Shown: positions 5,583 to 6,977 of the stretch, piece after piece
How positions within the stretch are numbered: the stretch's first letter is position 1
Layout: every line of letters starts with the position of its first letter
Source: Alistipes sp.
GTDB lineage: Bacteria; Bacteroidota; Bacteroidia; Bacteroidales; Rikenellaceae
Assembly: GCA_028691095.1 (NCBI GenBank)
Contig: JAQUZZ010000075.1
Coordinates: forward strand, 1 to 6,977
DNA length: 6,977 nucleotides
Reading direction: 5' to 3'
Program-made: the position numbers and the translations under genes
Notes under the pieces: generated by a model
What the model was told of the DNA's origin: nothing
Database searches by the model: none
The model's input: only the letters and a program-made list of their open reading frames with translations

Positions 5583-5615
5583 CAAAAGTAATAAAATAAC
5601 GGAAGTTTCACCAAT
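5583..5615 (-). promoter_or_regulatory. Promoter of the LysE-cmk-ispH operon
   Basis: The minus strand reads TACTTTTG (5590-5583), an exact TAnnTTTG. ATTG (5615-5612) lies 21 bases upstream as a partial -33 element. The expected start is near 5576, giving a leader of about 46 nt before ATG 5530. Repeat copy C (5599-5625) covers the spacer and -33 region. Confidence 0.6.
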
Positions 5616-5625
5616 CTTACAAAGG
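5599..5625 (+). repeat. Dispersed repeat word, copy C
   Basis: The first 13 bases (5599-5611, ACGGAAGTTTCAC) are identical to copy A at 2313. A few bases later comes ACAAAGG, comparable to GTAAAGG in copies A and B. The palindromic partner arm is not preserved. It overlaps the operon promoter. Confidence 0.45.
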
Positions 5626-5719
5626 TCGCCCCCCGCCACCTCCCTACTATCCCAACGCTTGGAGCGGATAAAACGAGGCTCACCAATCTACATAAAACCG
5701 TCAACAAAAAGCATTTAGT

Positions 5720-5742
5720 GGGAATTTCACGAATTTAAGCAC
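5720..5742 (+). repeat. Dispersed repeat word, copy D
   Basis: GGGAATTTCACGAATTTAA resembles the left arm of the 24-bp inverted repeat (GGGAACTTCACGAATTGAA). It runs on into ATTTAAGCAC, whose reverse complement is at 2589-2598. The second arm of the palindrome is absent. Confidence 0.4.
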
Positions 5743-5799
5743 AAACCACTCCTTGTGATTATATGGGTCTTCCTGCGTAAAACTCACGTTAAAATAATC

Positions 5800-5807
5800 T
5801 ATCTTTG
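5800..5807 (+). promoter_or_regulatory. -7 box of lnt
   Basis: TATCTTTG matches TAnnTTTG. The expected start is near 5813, giving an lnt leader of about 150 nt. No good TTTG lies 19-21 bases upstream (GTAA at N19), so the -33 half is weak. Confidence 0.55.
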
Positions 5808-5812
5808 CAGAG

Positions 5813-5962
5813 GTAAAATCGAGGGCCACGCTCGAAGAGGGGATCGCCAACGCATCATTCCTCTTCCTTCACTTCTTCCCCAGCCGTTGGGAAGGAGGCC
5901 CTTTCACAAGGTATTTGACTTCGCCACGCTGAGGTCGAGTGCACGTTAAACCACACGAAACG
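5813..5962 (+). other. Hairpin-rich 5' leader of lnt
   Basis: The predicted untranslated leader contains no gene. It holds TCGAG/CTCGA (5819-5823, 5831-5835), which competes with GAAGAGG/CCTCTTC (5834-5840, 5860-5866) because the arms share two bases. Downstream is CTTCCC/GGGAAG (5875-5880, 5889-5894) with an 8-base loop. GCCACGCT occurs twice (5825-5832 and 5923-5930). Mutually exclusive stems can mark a regulatory leader, but no known riboswitch is recognised. Confidence 0.35.
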
Positions 5963-6977
5963 ATGAAGAAACGAATCGGTATCATGCTCTTGGGGGTTCT
6001 CCTGCTTGCCCTGCCGTGGTTAGGAGGCTCCTCACTTACTCTGTTTGTCGCTTTTCTGCCGTTGCTATGGATTCAGCACGATTTGCAAGGTCGGCTCTCA
6101 TCCCGGGGACGGCCGTTACGATATAGCCCCTATGCCATCGGAACCTTCATTCTGTGGTGGTTGTCCACCGTGTGGTGGGTCTGGTTTGCAGCCCCCATCG
6201 GGGTTTTTGCTTCCGCACTGACCGGAACCGTACAGATGGGGCTGATTTGGATGATCTACCATGCCGTATGGCGACGGGCTCCGCGCGCATTGGCCTACAC
6301 GGTGCTGGTCAGCGGATGGATCGCCTACGAATACTTCTTCCAGAATGCCGAGATCTCGTTTCCTTGGCTGCTACTGGGCAACGGATTCTGTCGGGATGTG
6401 AAATTGGCGCAAGGGTATGAACTCACCGGCACGTTGGGAGGCACCTTGTGGGTGCTCTTGGTGAATCTCACCCTCTTTGAGGCTTGGTTGCATCGCAAAA
6501 AATCGTGGCGCGTATGGATTGCTCCCTGCCTTCTGCTGCTGTTGCCTGCCACCTGCTCTCTCTACCGTTACTACACCTATCGCGATCCCGATCCTCGCAC
6601 CGTCAAGGTCTCGATCTTGCAACCCAACATCGACCCCTACAAAGAGAAATTCAAGCGTTCACAGCAGTGGCAGAACGAAGTGATAACGGATCTGATGACC
6701 CAAGTGCCCCACGATGTGGATCTGATCGTAGCCCCCGAAACCGCCATCGACGAACGTCTCTGGGAGGGTTCGCTGGAATACGCACCCTCGGTTCTCCACT
6801 TTCAACGAGAAGTTCGCACGCGATTTCCGGGAGCCATGCTCGTAACCGGAGCCATCACCTACCGGCAGTATGCCACCGAACAAGAGGCCAAACAATCGCC
6901 CACCTGGCGCTTTCGTGACGGAGAGTGGTACGACGCCTTCAACAGCACGGTCTCGCTCGAATCCTCCGCACGCATCG
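5963..6977 (+). CDS. lnt: Apolipoprotein N-acyltransferase Lnt, 5' part (runs off window)
   Basis: Lnt adds the third acyl chain to the N-terminal cysteine of lipoproteins in the inner membrane. The first 338 residues are present and the C-terminus is cut by the window end. Hydrophobic helices lie at about 5-36, 57-76, 78-100, 108-125, 155-173 and 184-202. The carbon-nitrogen hydrolase (nitrilase-like) domain begins near 214 with VKVSILQPNIDPYKEKF. E259 in LIVAPETAI corresponds to the first residue of the Glu-Lys-Cys triad (E. coli E267); the lysine and cysteine would lie beyond the edge. SFPWLLLGNGF (about 132-142) and the GTLGGTLWVLLVN helix are also family-like. ATG 5963 is the first start after an in-frame stop at 5930-5932, apart from a GTG at 5939. 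It has no strong Shine-Dalgarno. It is divergent from the LysE operon, with a -7 box at 5800. Confidence 0.93.
   Translation, partial: MKKRIGIMLLGVLLLALPWLGGSSLTLFVAFLPLLWIQHDLQGRLSSRGRPLRYSPYAIGTFILWWLSTVWWVWFAAPIGVFASALTGTVQMGLIWMIYHAVWRRAPRALAYTVLVSGWIAYEYFFQNAEISFPWLLLGNGFCRDVKLAQGYELTGTLGGTLWVLLVNLTLFEAWLHRKKSWRVWIAPCLLLLLPATCSLYRYYTYRDPDPRTVKVSILQPNIDPYKEKFKRSQQWQNEVITDLMTQVPHDVDLIVAPETAIDERLWEGSLEYAPSVLHFQREVRTRFPGAMLVTGAITYRQYATEQEAKQSPTWRFRDGEWYDAFNSTVSLESSARI

Noticed and set aside
1..6977. CRISPR array, transposase or complete defence system
   Set aside because: I found no regularly spaced repeats, no transposase or integrase motifs and no recognisable nuclease or helicase gene. 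Only broken DUF6932 and DUF2971 pieces are present.

Overview
The window looks like chromosome from a member of the Bacteroidales (Bacteroidetes). The protein set fits: an LysE family transporter, cytidylate kinase, IspH and Lnt, all of Bacteroidales type. The promoters fit too. TAnnTTTG -7 boxes, the Bacteroidetes sigma-factor signature, sit upstream of tRNA-Cys, the receiver gene, the transporter operon, lnt and the DUF6932 gene. Upstream of tRNA-Cys the complete pattern TTTG-N19-TACCTTTG is present. Start codons mostly lack strong Shine-Dalgarno sequences. The genus cannot be told from this sequence.

Positions 1 to about 2040 are clearly more AT-rich than the rest and hold accessory or degenerate material. 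There is an unrecognised 124-residue ORF (167-541), then a gene-free stretch with a direct repeat and a GC-richer patch. After that come two broken reading frames, a DUF6932 (nucleotidyltransferase-like) N-terminal piece and a DUF2971 C-terminal piece, butted together out of frame. This tract ends at a tRNA-Cys gene on the minus strand whose 3' end and terminator face it, which is the usual geometry of an island at a tRNA.

Positions 2116-3277 are a non-coding tract containing palindromic repeat copies, including a perfect 24-bp inverted repeat, and then an orphan single-domain response regulator (2593-2949, minus). Upstream of the regulator is a roughly 190-nt leader. Right after a -7 box it carries an 8-bp closing helix around two hairpins, followed by two more hairpins. 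This is the best candidate here for an undescribed structured RNA.

Positions 3278-5530 are a compact minus-strand housekeeping operon: LysE family transporter, cmk, ispH. The first two genes overlap and the last two are 32 bp apart. Divergently, from 5963 to the window edge, runs the N-terminal two thirds of lnt (apolipoprotein N-acyltransferase). The shared intergenic region carries both promoters, two more copies of the dispersed repeat words and a hairpin-rich lnt leader. The housekeeping genes serve pyrimidine nucleotide supply, isoprenoid synthesis and lipoprotein maturation. I see no CRISPR array, transposase, integrase or complete defence system.
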